From Apostichopus californicus (Eukaryota > Echinodermata > Holothuroidea > Aspidochirotida > Stichopodidae), in assembly GCA_020650975.1 (NCBI GenBank), contig JAIPMN010005708.1, forward strand, positions 1 through 22,680: a DNA stretch of 22,680 bases, written 5' to 3'. The position numbers were made by a program, and so were the translations under genes. Shown here piece by piece: positions 1 to 10,063 of the stretch (position 1 is its first letter; every line of letters starts with the position of its first letter). The notes beneath the pieces are model-generated. The model searched no databases, was not told where the DNA came from, and was given only the letters and a program-made list of their open reading frames with translations.

Positions 1-520
1 AGTTACTGTCCATTTTTTTCGGAAAACTGCAAGTTCCGATTGAAGGGCCGTCCCGTCGAGCTCTGGGTACTTGCTTATTTCCTCGTTAATATTTCCCGTC
101 AGTAAGCAGCAGTCTTGCAGGTCACAGTACACTTTGAGGCCGGGCTTGGACTCATCGAAACGAGCCTTGAGTTGATTGATGGCAGTATCATAGGCCTCCA
201 TGAAGATTGCCCGGTAGTACTCTATTGGTGATGCATATGTGGTGCTGTTTCTATTTCCACCGAGTCGGCCAGGTACTCTCCTTTGCCTTGGCATCTGTAT
301 GGGCCACAGCTCCAAATCATCGATCGATCCTCTTGCTCACCTTCTTAAACTTAGTGTCGAATGTGTCCCTTTCCAGCTGAAGCTTCATGACTGTCAGTTC
401 GACCGCTTTGACAGTCCCTGCCATTGTTGCCTTTCTTCCCTGTGTGGAGTTGACAAGAGCTTCGAGATGCCCAAAAATGTCATGTGCCAGTTGAACCGCC
501 AGAAAAGACTGCCCACTCAA
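1..520 (-). pseudogene. hAT (ZMYM1-like) transposase, C-terminal fragment, frameshifted
   Basis: Read on the minus strand, two adjacent frames together give a stretch typical of the C-terminal half of hAT transposases of the ZMYM1 type. First comes a helical segment (LAVQLAHDIFGHLEAL, then KLQLERDTFDTKF). A basic linker follows (PRQRRVPGR), then EYYRAIFMEAYDTAINQLKARF just before the window edge. The two parts are in different frames. The break is at 321-328, where CGAT is tandemly duplicated and brings in a stop; the extra 4 bp explain the shift. An in-frame stop also precedes position 520, and no N-terminal BED or TTF zinc finger is seen, so the copy is broken. The rest of the C-terminus would lie before base 1. 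Family assignment rests on remembered motif pattern, not on a search. Confidence 0.62.
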
Positions 521-670
521 ATAATATGCCTATCAATTATACATCAAATTCATGTTACTTCGAATGATCCACTCACCTTATTTAGATGATTGACTACTGC
601 CGGAAATGTTCTTTCATGATGTTCGAAAACTTCGAATCGGACGATCTTATAAGATGGTTCGGTAAGGAAC

Positions 671-698
671 GCCAAATGTGACAAATGTCACATTTGGC
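671..698. repeat. Perfect 13-bp inverted repeat
   Basis: The arms GCCAAATGTGACA and TGTCACATTTGGC are perfect reverse complements separated by two bases (AA). It lies between the transposase relic and its likely terminal sequence, so it may be a subterminal transposase-binding palindrome of that element. The placement is all that supports this role. Confidence 0.6.
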
Positions 699-798
699 CT
701 TCGGTAACATTTGTTGGTTACTAGACTTGTTAACTGTGATCTATTTTCCGATATTTCCTCACATCGCGTTGATGGTTCGACGTGTTTGGTTTTTGATT

Positions 799-889
799 TG
801 GTTTGATTTTTTAAGGGGGACGTCCCCCCACTCAAAAATTAGGGGGGGGGGACGTGTCCCCCCCGACCGCCCCGCTTCCGCCGCCTATG
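799..889. mobile_element. Probable terminal end of a hAT element (poly-G/poly-C plus terminal repeat)
   Basis: The segment holds alternating GGGGG and CCCCC runs and ends in CCGCCTATG. Read inward from the end it starts CATAGGCGGCGGAAGC. That resembles the terminus of the element at 10064-10443 (CATAGGCGTAGGAGCC), including the adjacent homopolymer tract. Since the minus-strand transposase relic lies just to the left, this may be the 5' end of an internally deleted copy whose other end is outside the window. No matching opposite end or target-site duplication is visible here. Confidence 0.4.
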
Positions 890-2955
890 GTTTTGTCAAG
901 TCCCCATGGTATTAAACTGGAAGACTTTGTCTGCAATTTTCATGACCAGTTTTTTTCTTCATACATTCCATGACCCAAGGAAAACTGAGCTTAAATATCA
1001 GTTCAAAATACTCTCATGTAATCTATAGCATACCCGTAAATATGTGTCATAAAGAATGTTAAGCATCAAAATTATGTAGGTTTCCATGACTACGGGAAAC
1101 TAGAATACAATATAGCATTCTTAAACAACAGTGAAACAGCCTTTCTTCTGACAATGATTATTTAACATATTTCTGTCTTTTTTTCTCTTTCCTTTTGTTA
1201 TTGTCTTTTTCTTTTCCTTTCTTACATCAAACATTACAATAATACATATTTTGATAACAGAAAAAAATGGATGGCTTGATTTTAATTAAACTTAAAGAAC
1301 ATTGATTTGCACCAAGTAAGACAATATCATTTCAAAAAGCATTGCATTAATTCTGTTATTGGAATGTAAAACAGTGAGAAAGTCTATTATTGAAAGCCAT
1401 TAAATGGTGAATAATACATAAATACACAAAAAATTATCAGCTAATACAATTTTAAATAATATATATGACAGATTCATAAATAACACATAAGTTACCAAAC
1501 CAATCAGATCCAATGATAAATAATTATTAATTTGTATAATGTTGATAACTCTTTCATGTCCAAGAATAGATTTATTTCTTCAAGTGTCCATATACAATTG
1601 TCTCCATACAGCTTCAAAGCATTTATATGAAATTAACAAGGCTATTTCCCTTTTCAGTGATAAGCTCTTACATGGCAACAAAAACCAAATGAATATTCCC
1701 CCATCTCCCCACTCTAACTCCCAACCCCCCCCCCACGTCCAAAATCGATCAACTTTAACGATAAAATCGATTAAAAAACTAGTATTGCATTAAAAGCTGT
1801 TGAATTCTTACAACTGCTAGTATTCTCTTTGGCATGACCTTTCTCTTCCCCCTCCTCTCAAGTTCTCCACCTCCCACTCATACCCCCCCCCCCCCCCCCC
1901 CCTTATTGAAAATGATGACTAACAAATTAACAAGTTCAGAGTAAAGAAAACAAAACTTTTACCTTTTGCACTTTTAATACTTCATTATAAAATTTATTGC
2001 AAATAGCACAAGTAATTATTCCAGTACACATCTACAAAAGGCTTGGTTTCATATAAGAGGTCTGATTACGTAAAGTATCATATTCATGCTTGGGACAGTA
2101 AGGTTGCCATCAACATCATGTCAATGTAGACCTTTCAAGATGCTGGTAACTCGAGGGGTGTCAAGCACCAATTACAGCAATGGGGACAACTATGTCAAAG
2201 GGGACCCTTTCTGAAATTATCCATTTTTCCTTCAGAAAATACAATATTCTTTATCCCATATTTCCAATGGCCCCCTAGTTGACATGGGCCCCAGGGATGT
2301 AGCCACCCCTCCTAACCCCTAGCCAGCCACACACACACCTCCAAACCCCTTCCCCAGCATGTACTGCTCGTGGTAACTTCTTATTTTTCCTAAAATGTTT
2401 AATTATACCAGGGAGGTGTTAGGGATAGAGCAACAACTAAGTATTGAGCCAGAGACTAAGTACAGGAGTTGTCGCCTATAATCTTGATGAGAGAGAACCA
2501 GTGACCCCCCTCCTTGTCTGCTACGGCTGAATATTGCCTTACACCTCCCTGCCCCCACATATATAACTAGTACTGTCAGCGGTCATACTTTTGTAACAAA
2601 TGTTTAAGATGGTGCATTGCAGATGGACTACTGATAACAGTTTCCAGCTAAAACATTTTCTGCTGCTCACAGGGCAAAAAATGCAGGAACTGTTTCAAAG
2701 ATGGTCAGAAATGTTTCGACTTATTCATAACACTTGCTAATGATCAATCCAAGACTCATATGTTAATGCTGTGATATGATGATACTGTAGGTTTAGCCTT
2801 CCAGTCATTAAGTCTAAAAGTCCTGGTTGTCATAAAGGGGTGTCGGCTCCAGCACATCACGTCAAAGTATTGTTTTATACGTATCATTGCAAGAGTATTT
2901 TTCTAGATTATGTAAGCTTCACAATACCTTGGGAAGGGTAATCATAGCTTATTTT
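890..2955. other. Non-coding, AT-rich interval
   Basis: I see no exon with convincing coding content. The stretch is AT-rich with pyrimidine tracts (around 1170-1225), poly-C runs near 1726 and 1883, and a C-rich patch around 2300-2360. All reading frames are short and unlike any family I know. Confidence 0.55.
1883..1902 (+). repeat. Poly-C run (20 C)
   Basis: This is the longest uninterrupted C run in the window and one of many C or G runs of 8 or more. On the minus strand it is poly-G. Length in the assembly may be unreliable. Confidence 0.9.
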
Positions 2956-3319
2956 TTAAAGGCATTAAAGACTCGCGCACAAAGAAACGTCTCATGCCGG
3001 TAATCTGACCTAGTTCCGAATGAGGTGTAAATAGAAGTGTAAGACACCACCATCGATCCCAGCAAATACACACAGCTTGCTACCGTCGGTAATTAGACAC
3101 TAGTGCACAGTCAATACATGCAGCTACGGTCAATACCCACAACAGAGTGTACATAGCAGGGATGGACATCTCAGGTGTAGATAAAGGATAACAAGGTATC
3201 ACATTTCATTACTGTCCGCATAATGTAGCCCCACGGAAAAAGCTTCAGTTGCAAGCAACGGAAAGTTAACTTTTTCAGATGGCGGCACGCGGTTTGGGTC
3301 GAGTCTTCAATGCCTTTAA
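2956..3319 (+). mobile_element. TTAA-flanked MITE, copy 1
   Basis: The two ends are inverted repeats matching at 19 of 20 positions: the left reads TTAAAGGCATTAAAGACTCG, and the right end read inward differs by one base. Both ends include TTAA. The interior is shared with two other copies in this window (at 15246 and 17156), in the same orientation; the block GTAATCTGACCTAGTT is one example. There is no coding capacity. Size, terminal repeats and TTAA at both ends fit a non-autonomous cut-and-paste element, possibly mobilised by a piggyBac-like enzyme. The termini do not look like canonical piggyBac ends, so the superfamily is left open. Confidence 0.75.
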
Positions 3320-3759
3320 GGCACAATGAATTGGCATGTCGAACAGACAACTCAAATATAGAAATCATTAACCAACTCTCAAGTACATATTGAGATGGGT
3401 TTGTATCTGTAGAGGGTGTTGTTTCTCCATCTCTAACATCTCCCCGATAATAATGGGAAACAGAATATGGCAGATTTAAACTCAAATTTCAGCTGTAATA
3501 TTATTTTCTCTCTGCATGAATTTTCTTAGAATATTTTTCAATCATAACGTAATTGACTTTCTGCTTTCATAAATATATGTGGAAAATTTAAAACAGATTG
3601 CATAAGTTATTGAATTTTTTATCAGAGAAGATTGAATAACGAAATGCCCCCTACACAAGGAGACATATATAGGCAAGTTTTAAAAAAATTTTTTTTTAAG
3701 ATATATTGATTTCAGTTCATTGTTTACCTCACTTTTGGGGAACCTCAACTATAACCCCT
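3320..3759. other. Non-coding 3' flank of the hydrolase gene
   Basis: This AT-rich interval should contain the 3' UTR of the minus-strand hydrolase. I could not find a convincing minus-strand AATAAA within the first few hundred bases after the stop, so the polyadenylation site is not placed. Confidence 0.5.
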
Positions 3760-3881
3760 TTACTTTGTTTTCTGGATTGCACTGAGCAATGAAAGTTGTT
3801 CCTTGGTCAGAATATCTGGTTGCTTCATGAAAATAAAATGGTCACCATCTTTCACAAACATTGCCCTCTGCAGTACATCAT
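3760..3881 (-). CDS. Hydrolase exon 6 (catalytic His, stop)
   Basis: The acceptor is TTTTCAG|ATGAT. It encodes DVLQRAMFVKDGDHFIFMKQ with catalytic His297 and ends AIQKTK-stop (TAA). The frame is consistent with all upstream exons. Confidence 0.87.
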
Positions 3882-6800
3882 CTGAAAATAAATAGCAACA
3901 TTTTTCTCCATTACAAATTCTTGTACATTATGCATTACTGGTTGCTGTATAAATATAAGACTATTACCTATTATCACATGTATAACAAGAAAAACAGATG
4001 TCCATATTAGGCATCTCTGAATCAGGGGTGGGGGGGGAGAGCCAGTGGGGCACTTGGGAAACGTGCCCCCCCCCCACTTTTGTCCAAAATAGCAAATGTG
4101 CCTTACTGGCAAATAAAATGTGCTCCTTTGATGAAGAACTGTCTTTTGGATATCTTAAGCCTTTGTTAATTTTAATATTTTATAATTATTCACGCGCATC
4201 ATAATAGTATTGATAGCATACTAACACATCATATATATTTAAGTGATATGGCCGGTGTGTATCAGTTTATAGCATAACGAGTGGTGGTTGTGGAATGAGA
4301 AAGTGCCCCTCTGGTGTCGTGCCCCCCCCACTTTTTGGAAGCTTCCTACCCCATTGTCTCTGATATACAGGCCTCCAAAGTCCTGGCTATTTACTGGCTG
4401 AATGCCGATGGATTTTGCCAGTTGCCAACAGAAAACCAAAAGGCACTGGCAATTTTCTGCCTGTGGATATTAAGGACTTAAACACATGGTAAAGTGGCTT
4501 TCAAGAGTCGGTGAGATAACTGTACCTCAAGTAAAAGCCCTTACCTACTGCTTATTGTCACCGAAATTATTGGGCTGCTCTCAAAAAAACTAATGTGTGG
4601 TGTAATTTCATTGAGATTTAATCCAGTAGCTTTATTTAAGCACAGGAATGTTTTTGCAAGTGGCTGAGTTGTGAAATTCTACTGCTGCAGTTAGTAGGTC
4701 TACAATTATATATTTATATTTCAACATTTTTTCAATATGATACTAGAAGACATAGTGAAACCTTTGGTACCCACCTCCCCATTCTCCCCCCCCCCCCCAC
4801 TCAACCATTGCCCCATTTAAGTCTTTGGGAAGCGAAAGCAATAATATTAAGTTTTGTTGATCACAGACATCGCATCCAAAAATGTTGATCTTTCTCACCT
4901 TTGAAATCAGCTACATCTTTCACACCATCTTTATACCAAACAAAATTCTCCGGTAGAACCCCGATCCTTGTGGCATTGTCTTCAGCAATTTCTAACTGAA
5001 TGAACCAGTCATTATCTCCATGGACCACCAAGGCACCCATACCGTGATCTCGTAACAAGGCCAAGTCTTGTGCAAACTACGAAAAACGGAATAATTACTC
5101 AGATTGACGTGTGATCCAGTAAGAAAATATTTGCTGCTGTAAAATCTCACATGAAAGTGTTGGAGCTTGAAATGGTTAGGAAAGGGAAGGAAATGGTACA
5201 GAGGAAGTAGGGGAAGATGGTTTGGGGGTGGGGGGGGGAGGGGGAGACAGAGGGGGAAGGGCAAAACAGAGTTTACAGGAGACACAAACTAAACCATCAT
5301 CGATGGTCAATGTGATAGAGATAACAGTGATGAACAACTTCTGCAAACAGCTAATTAAGAAAAATCTTATACCATTTGATAGATATCACAGATTTAATGC
5401 TTATTTACACACAAGGCTGGAAACGTCTTCAAGTCTAAAATTGCCATCATTGAGGCACATCTACTTCACTTTATTCTTCAATTTTTCATTATTTATTTAC
5501 AATTTTTTATCAACAAATTTTTGCAAAAGGCTAACTCTTAAATAATGAACCTCTTAACAAGATGTAATGATCGCGCAGATTTCAGTGTCAAACCAGACAT
5601 GAATCTTAAGTAGGATGTCTCCTAAATGGAACCAGGTTGATCTTAGCTATATATATATATATATATTTTTGGGCGGGAGGGGGGAGTTCTTCACAAAGAT
5701 CTTGAAATGGGTGTAAAGTTCAAATTCATCATCCCCCCTCCCCCCCCCCATCCCAGAATCGAAAAATTATAGTATAGAGAGAAAAGTTAACCTCACTAAA
5801 TTACCTTTGAATAGCTTTTCTTGTGAAAGGTATGCCATTTATTGTTTCTTTTATAATGACACAGAACATCATACATGTATGCAAGCTACTACAAACCTCA
5901 CAGCAGGGAATTGCAAAGTTTATTACGGGAAGAACATGAAGAAGATAAGCTACTTAAAAATGAGACTCAAACAAAAAGGATTTTCCCAGCTCCAAGACTT
6001 TCAACTCACATCTCCCCCCCCCCCCCACCTACCACCTAGCCCTCCCCCTTTTCCTGTTCTCCTCAGTAGACCTTTATCCATATCTTCTTTAATCATGTCA
6101 TGTTAATACATCACCCCTCACAAAAGTTATCCCTTCAACAGTCTAATCGATAACATCACCCAACCCATAACACAAAGTGTCATTCAACTTGATAATAATG
6201 ATGATGATTATGTGAAAGCTCACCTCCTCCCAATTGAAGAGAGCAACCTCATACACGGAATAGACTTGGGACATTTTCGTCTTGCCTCTGAGACCGACAG
6301 CATCAAAGAGGAAACTGGTAGCGTAGACTAATCCTGCTCCGAAAAGTGGTATATTGCACAGCCAGAACAAACAGTAGCAAATATATTTGTAGAGTGACCA
6401 GGGCGACACTCTCCTGAAAATGAATAAAATAACTACTTGACAGTCATACTTTTTTTCTCAAATATTATTCTTAATCTCAATTTTCACAATTTTTTTCTTT
6501 TTTCTGATTAAAAATGTTAAATGATACACAATTGTTTTACTCTTTACTTTTTGGTAAAACAAAATGGAACAGATATTTGTAGAAAGACCAAGGTAAAAAC
6601 TTTCCTGTAAACAAGATGACATGACTCCTTGAATGTTGCACTATTCTCCAATATTGCTCAAACACTTTACACAAATCTTATTACGAGGTAAAGTTGCACA
6701 CAATTTTTGGCTTCTCTGACAAAAATTGGCACAGATGTAACAGGAACGAACTAGTCATTTACTTTTGCTTAATTAATAAGCCTGCAAGGGCAGAAAGGGG

Positions 6801-9191
6801 AAAAGTTAATCCGACCAAAATCAGCTTTGGTGGACATCTGGTGGACCATTGGTTTTTATCATAAAATCCAGAATGCATATAACTAAATACACCGCCCCCC
6901 TCCACCCCCCAAACAGGTAAAATGATAGATTGGCATTGCCCTCTGTCACTTTGGAGATAGTTGTAATAGACAAAATCAGTTATTAGTCATTTACTTTTGC
7001 TTAATTAATAAGCCTGAAAGGGGACACAATTACAACCTTCTCTTTACACTTACTTGTGAGGTGTAACACCAGGACCGGAGAGAAAACAGACAGATTTACA
7101 TTTATCGATGACAGATGGCAATGCTGCCAGATGAACTACAATATGTACTCCCATTGAATGTCCACAAATCATTTGTATTCTATGTGACAGGAGAAAAAAA
7201 AAATAATGAAACATAAATTCAGTGTAAATGAAAAATAGAAAACTGACTGGTTAATACATTGGTGTAAATATACGTCGGTAATAAGACTGTTGAGGATCGA
7301 ATAGAATCGTTAAGTACTCAACTACTTAATACGTTTGATGAGAACGGTCTATGACGGTACCATATGAAAAAGGTCCATGACAGGGAGGGGGAATATGTCT
7401 GACCTTCCCCCTCCCCCCCCCCATGAAAGGTTTTCAGAATATTTGTTCCTACAAATCAGGTTCAAGCAGTATTCTGTCTGCCCCATAGAAAAGTATTGCC
7501 CCCCCCCCCCTGAAAAATAAATCTAACTATGCAATTAGAAGGTACATGGAAAACGTCTGTTCATCCGACCAAAATAAGCTTTGGTGGACATCTGGTGGAC
7601 CACTAGTTGTTATCATAAAATCCAGATTGTTGCTAAATATACATCCCCCCTCCCCACCCCCAAATATGTAAAATGGAGATTGGCATTGCCCTCTGTCACT
7701 TTGGAGATGGTCGTAAGAGAAAAAAATAGTTGTTGGCCTTCGATCCAACTAAAGGGGATTTTTACTGTCCCAAAGCTGATGTTCTATTCACCAAAACCTG
7801 CACATCTCTCCCACTGCCCTAACACGGTACATATTGGTCATTCTTTGTTATTCTGCAACATTTTTCAGACAACCAAAATGTAAGACCTAGTTGTCCAAGG
7901 GACATCAAAAAACAATGTCTAAATTTATTTTTAAGGTTTCAACAAAATAAAGTGACCTTACTCTTCTATTTCTAGAGCCTCTATTAACCCTCGGATAATA
8001 TCTGCTTTGTGCTTTGGACTATGATCATAACAACCAGACTCTGGCATTGGAGTCCATCCCATTCCTGCGAGAAAAGAAAATGCAAATGTGTTATTTCAAT
8101 GATTATTTCAATCATATTTCATTTTGCAAGGCAGTGGTGTGTGCAAAACACTGCATGGGGGGAGGGGGGAGGATCAGTGGGACATAGCCCTTCCAACAAC
8201 ATCATCAGTCAAGGGTAAAATGTTCAGTGGGTTAAGAAATACTGTAGACTACTCCTCCAGGCCAAAGTCCATCCAAAAAGGATCAAACCACAAAGAGGTA
8301 GAAACCACATGACATCACAAAATGTATATTCTTTGTCAAGGAACCAAGCTTAAAGAGTAGCTTCCATCAATGCTGATACTTCATGAAACATTTTGTTTCT
8401 TCTCTGTTTATGTTCAGTCCATACCACAACTTTTAGCTGAGGTTGCTCAAATGTTTCCACAGCACAGTGGCGGAGCGTCCATATGGTCAGGGGGGGGGGC
8501 GAATGCCCCCCCTGACGGACTCAAATGGACTGCTGGCGCCCTTTTCAGCTTTTTACCACTTTTTACTTATTCGCGATTATTTACTTTTTTATTGCGCTCT
8601 CATCTACCTATTGACATTTGTCACATTTTTTGGTGATGACACCTATTCATTCTTCGTTTATCTGCAAATTAGCAAGGCCAGGAAAGGGTCATTTCCGGCG
8701 ATCTAGGAAGTATATTTACTAAAAAAAATTCTGTACGCTCCGCGCCAACCTATGGTGGCGCTCCGCTCAGATAGTGTCAAAAGCGCCCCTACAGACCATT
8801 CTCGCCCCCCTTGACCAATACCCCTAGCTCCGCCACTGCCACAGCAGTTTCACTTGTATGTACAGTACTATGTGTGTGTAAGGGACAATGAGAAGGGGTT
8901 GGGAAGAGGGAAGAAGGTTAACTTTAGGTAACTTTACAAACCTGGCAAGTTTGGTAATATTACTCTGTAGCCTTTCTCCACCAATGGTTCCGCCATCTTC
9001 TTGAACATCTTATGCGTTGCCGGGGCACCGTGCACACCTATGACCACACCTCCATCATGGGGACCAGCTTCAGCATAAACTAAATCTAATTCTTCTCCAA
9101 GAGCTGCTACTTTCTCAGTCTTAATCTCAAAGAAGGCTTTTTCCGTTTGGGGAATGCTCGATGAGGTAACATGTGATTGTGATTTGGCCAT
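3760..9191 (-). CDS. Alpha/beta-hydrolase-fold protein, complete gene, six coding exons
   Basis: Six exons joined at GT-AG introns give a closed 322-codon frame with stop. The protein has the hydrolase core in order: an oxyanion-hole HG motif at residues 54-55 (IGVHGAPATH), a PNLPG loop, and a nucleophile elbow GHSMG with Ser126. Next come a hydrophobic cap-like stretch at about 166-194, a GDNDW acid loop with likely Asp246, and KDGDH with His297 near the C-terminus. The triad is complete, so a serine hydrolase is likely; the substrate cannot be told. HGAP, NLPG and overall length recall the DUF1057 (PF06342) group of alpha/beta hydrolases known from nematodes, from memory only. No clear signal peptide. 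The start at 9191 has a good context (GTTATGGCC). The frame stays open upstream but has no further ATG before a stop, so a 5' UTR exon is possible. Confidence 0.88.
4022..4356. mobile_element. Possible degenerate hAT-type MITE in hydrolase intron 5
   Basis: The left end begins TCAGGGGTGGGG. The right end, read inward, begins CAATGGGGTAGG. The flanks TCTCTGAA (4014-4021) and TCTCTGAT (4357-4364) match at 7 of 8 positions, as a hAT target-site duplication would. C/G-rich tracts with GTGCCCC and CCCACTTTT occur at both ends. The terminal repeats are imperfect, so this call is tentative. Confidence 0.4.
4899..5076 (-). CDS. Hydrolase exon 5 (acid loop)
   Basis: It is 178 bp, with acceptor TCGTAG|TTTGC and donor CAAAG|GTGAGA. 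It encodes FAQDLALLRDHGMGALVVHG, then DNDW with the likely catalytic Asp246, through to DVADFK. Confidence 0.87.
5648..5666 (+). repeat. (TA)n microsatellite
   Basis: About nine TA units, followed by a poly-T and a G-rich patch, in hydrolase intron 4. Confidence 0.85.
6224..6413 (-). CDS. Hydrolase exon 4 (hydrophobic cap region)
   Basis: It is 190 bp, with acceptor TTTTCAG|GAGAG and donor GGAGGAG|GTGAGC. It encodes residues 160-223, including a long apolar stretch (CYCLFWLCNIPLFGAG) that could be a lid or a membrane-associating segment. Confidence 0.87.
6752..6799 (+). repeat. Direct repeat, copy 1 (partner 6984-7026)
   Basis: Begins TAGTCATTTACTTTTGCTTA and ends in AAGCCTG plus a purine-rich tail. 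The partner 232 bp downstream is nearly identical. The two copies bracket the ~175-bp block at 6809-6983. Confidence 0.8.
6809..6983 (+). repeat. Dispersed ~175-bp direct repeat, copy A
   Basis: Shares long blocks with 7563-7735 in the same orientation: CTTTGGTGGACATCTGGTGG, ATCATAAAATCCAGA and TTGGCATTGCCCTCTGTCAC. It lies in hydrolase intron 3. I see no terminal inverted repeats and no coding capacity; it may be an uncharacterised interspersed element or a local duplication. Confidence 0.8.
6984..7026 (+). repeat. Direct repeat, copy 2 (partner 6752-6799)
   Basis: Second copy of the TAGTCATTTACTTTTGCTTA repeat. It ends in AAGCCTGAAAGGGG, 28 bp before hydrolase exon 3. Confidence 0.8.
7054..7179 (-). 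CDS. Hydrolase exon 3 (nucleophile elbow)
   Basis: It is 126 bp, with acceptor CACATAG|AATAC and donor CACAA|GTAAGT. It encodes IQMICGHSMGVHIVV, with the nucleophile Ser126, through to SGPGVTPH. A duplicated ~175-bp block lies in the introns on both sides. Confidence 0.88.
7563..7735 (+). repeat. Dispersed ~175-bp direct repeat, copy B
   Basis: Second copy of the block at 6809, in hydrolase intron 2 on the other side of exon 3. The C-rich centre differs in length and sequence, while the flanking parts are highly similar. Confidence 0.8.
7962..8064 (-). CDS. Hydrolase exon 2
   Basis: It is 103 bp, with acceptor CTCGCAG|GAATG and donor GAAGA|GTAAGG. It completes the Gly codon begun in exon 1 and encodes MGWTPMPESGCYDHSPKHK, then a helix (ADIIRGLIEALEIE). 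Confidence 0.87.
8465..8838. mobile_element. hAT-type MITE with 12-bp terminal inverted repeats
   Basis: The ends CAGTGGCGGAGC and GCTCCGCCACTG are perfect inverted repeats. The flanking CCACAGCA at 8457-8464 and 8839-8846 is a perfect 8-bp target-site duplication, as expected for the hAT superfamily. A G9 run followed by C6 sits close to the left end, and C-rich sequence lies near the right end. No transposase is encoded. The intact duplication suggests a fairly recent insertion into hydrolase intron 1. Confidence 0.9.
8942..9191 (-). CDS. Hydrolase exon 1 (start codon, oxyanion loop)
   Basis: Encodes residues 1-83 plus one base, from MAKSQSHVTSSS to PNLP. It contains the HGAPATH oxyanion-hole segment. 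The donor reads CCAG|GTTTGT. Intron 1 (8065-8941) holds a hAT MITE. Confidence 0.87.
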
Positions 9192-10063
9192 AACTGCGAG
9201 GATTTTACCAGGAGCTGTCTCTGTTTGAAGATTGCATGGAAATAGATAGGTAAAGGATAAAAGGTCATAGCTGGCTTTAGAGGGTTTTTGCTGATTGTTT
9301 CAACATACTAGACTTCCTTTATAAGAACTTCAAAGTAATACAAGTAATCCTTACAAAACCAATCCCTCTCCCACCCCTCCCATCAACACCTTATTCTTAT
9401 CAAGCATAGCCTAGGGACGTATGCATTTTGGTAAATTTTGCCTAGGTCTAGACAGGACTACGTTAGGCTCAACTGTTATCATCACTTTTCAGAGTCCACA
9501 GAAACAGAAATAATTCTTTCTTACTCTTGGCCTAGTTTGTCAAACCTACCATCTTCAATCAAAGATGAGCCAACATTCCTAAACCTAGGCCTATCTTACT
9601 TTCTTATGCATATATACAAAGGAATTGCTATGGATAGTATGGCTTACCTTTAATGTTTGTCTAATTCTAGTTGTGTAATAATGGAAATTTATTTAAAAAT
9701 TGAAAACTTGGCAACGATGGTGGTGGTCCGATAGAAAATGAGCACTCCTCGCTTGACATTGACGTTACGAACCAAATGTGACACCAAAGAAAGTTTCTTA
9801 TAAATAGTCACACAATCGTCCCCATGTTACAACTAGGCAATGCATAACTTGTCTAGTCTATATCCTTATTTCGCGGAATCCCTTTCATAGCATGCATTGA
9901 TGCATAGGAATATCTACTAACACTGATCGAAATGAGATAAAAACATACGGAAGCGAATAAGATACATACAAATATAGTAATGTGACATAAGCAGATTGAC
10001 AGAGCGAATATATTGATCCAGTGAAAAATAGGAGGGGAAAAGTGGGTTGGGGTTAGGTGTGGA

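Noticed and set aside
239..589. Plus-strand 116-codon frame at the window start
   Set aside because: It is antisense to the transposase relic, whose minus-strand reading has recognisable conserved blocks.
3171..3485. Minus-strand open frame of about 100 codons
   Set aside because: It overlaps the TTAA MITE and its flank, has no recognisable motif, and is a chance frame.
7380..7515. C-rich and G-rich patches as another MITE
   Set aside because: No terminal inverted repeats or target duplication could be found around them.
9438..9653. Plus-strand 71-codon frame as an upstream gene
   Set aside because: No motif, no splice-site support and composition like the surrounding non-coding DNA.
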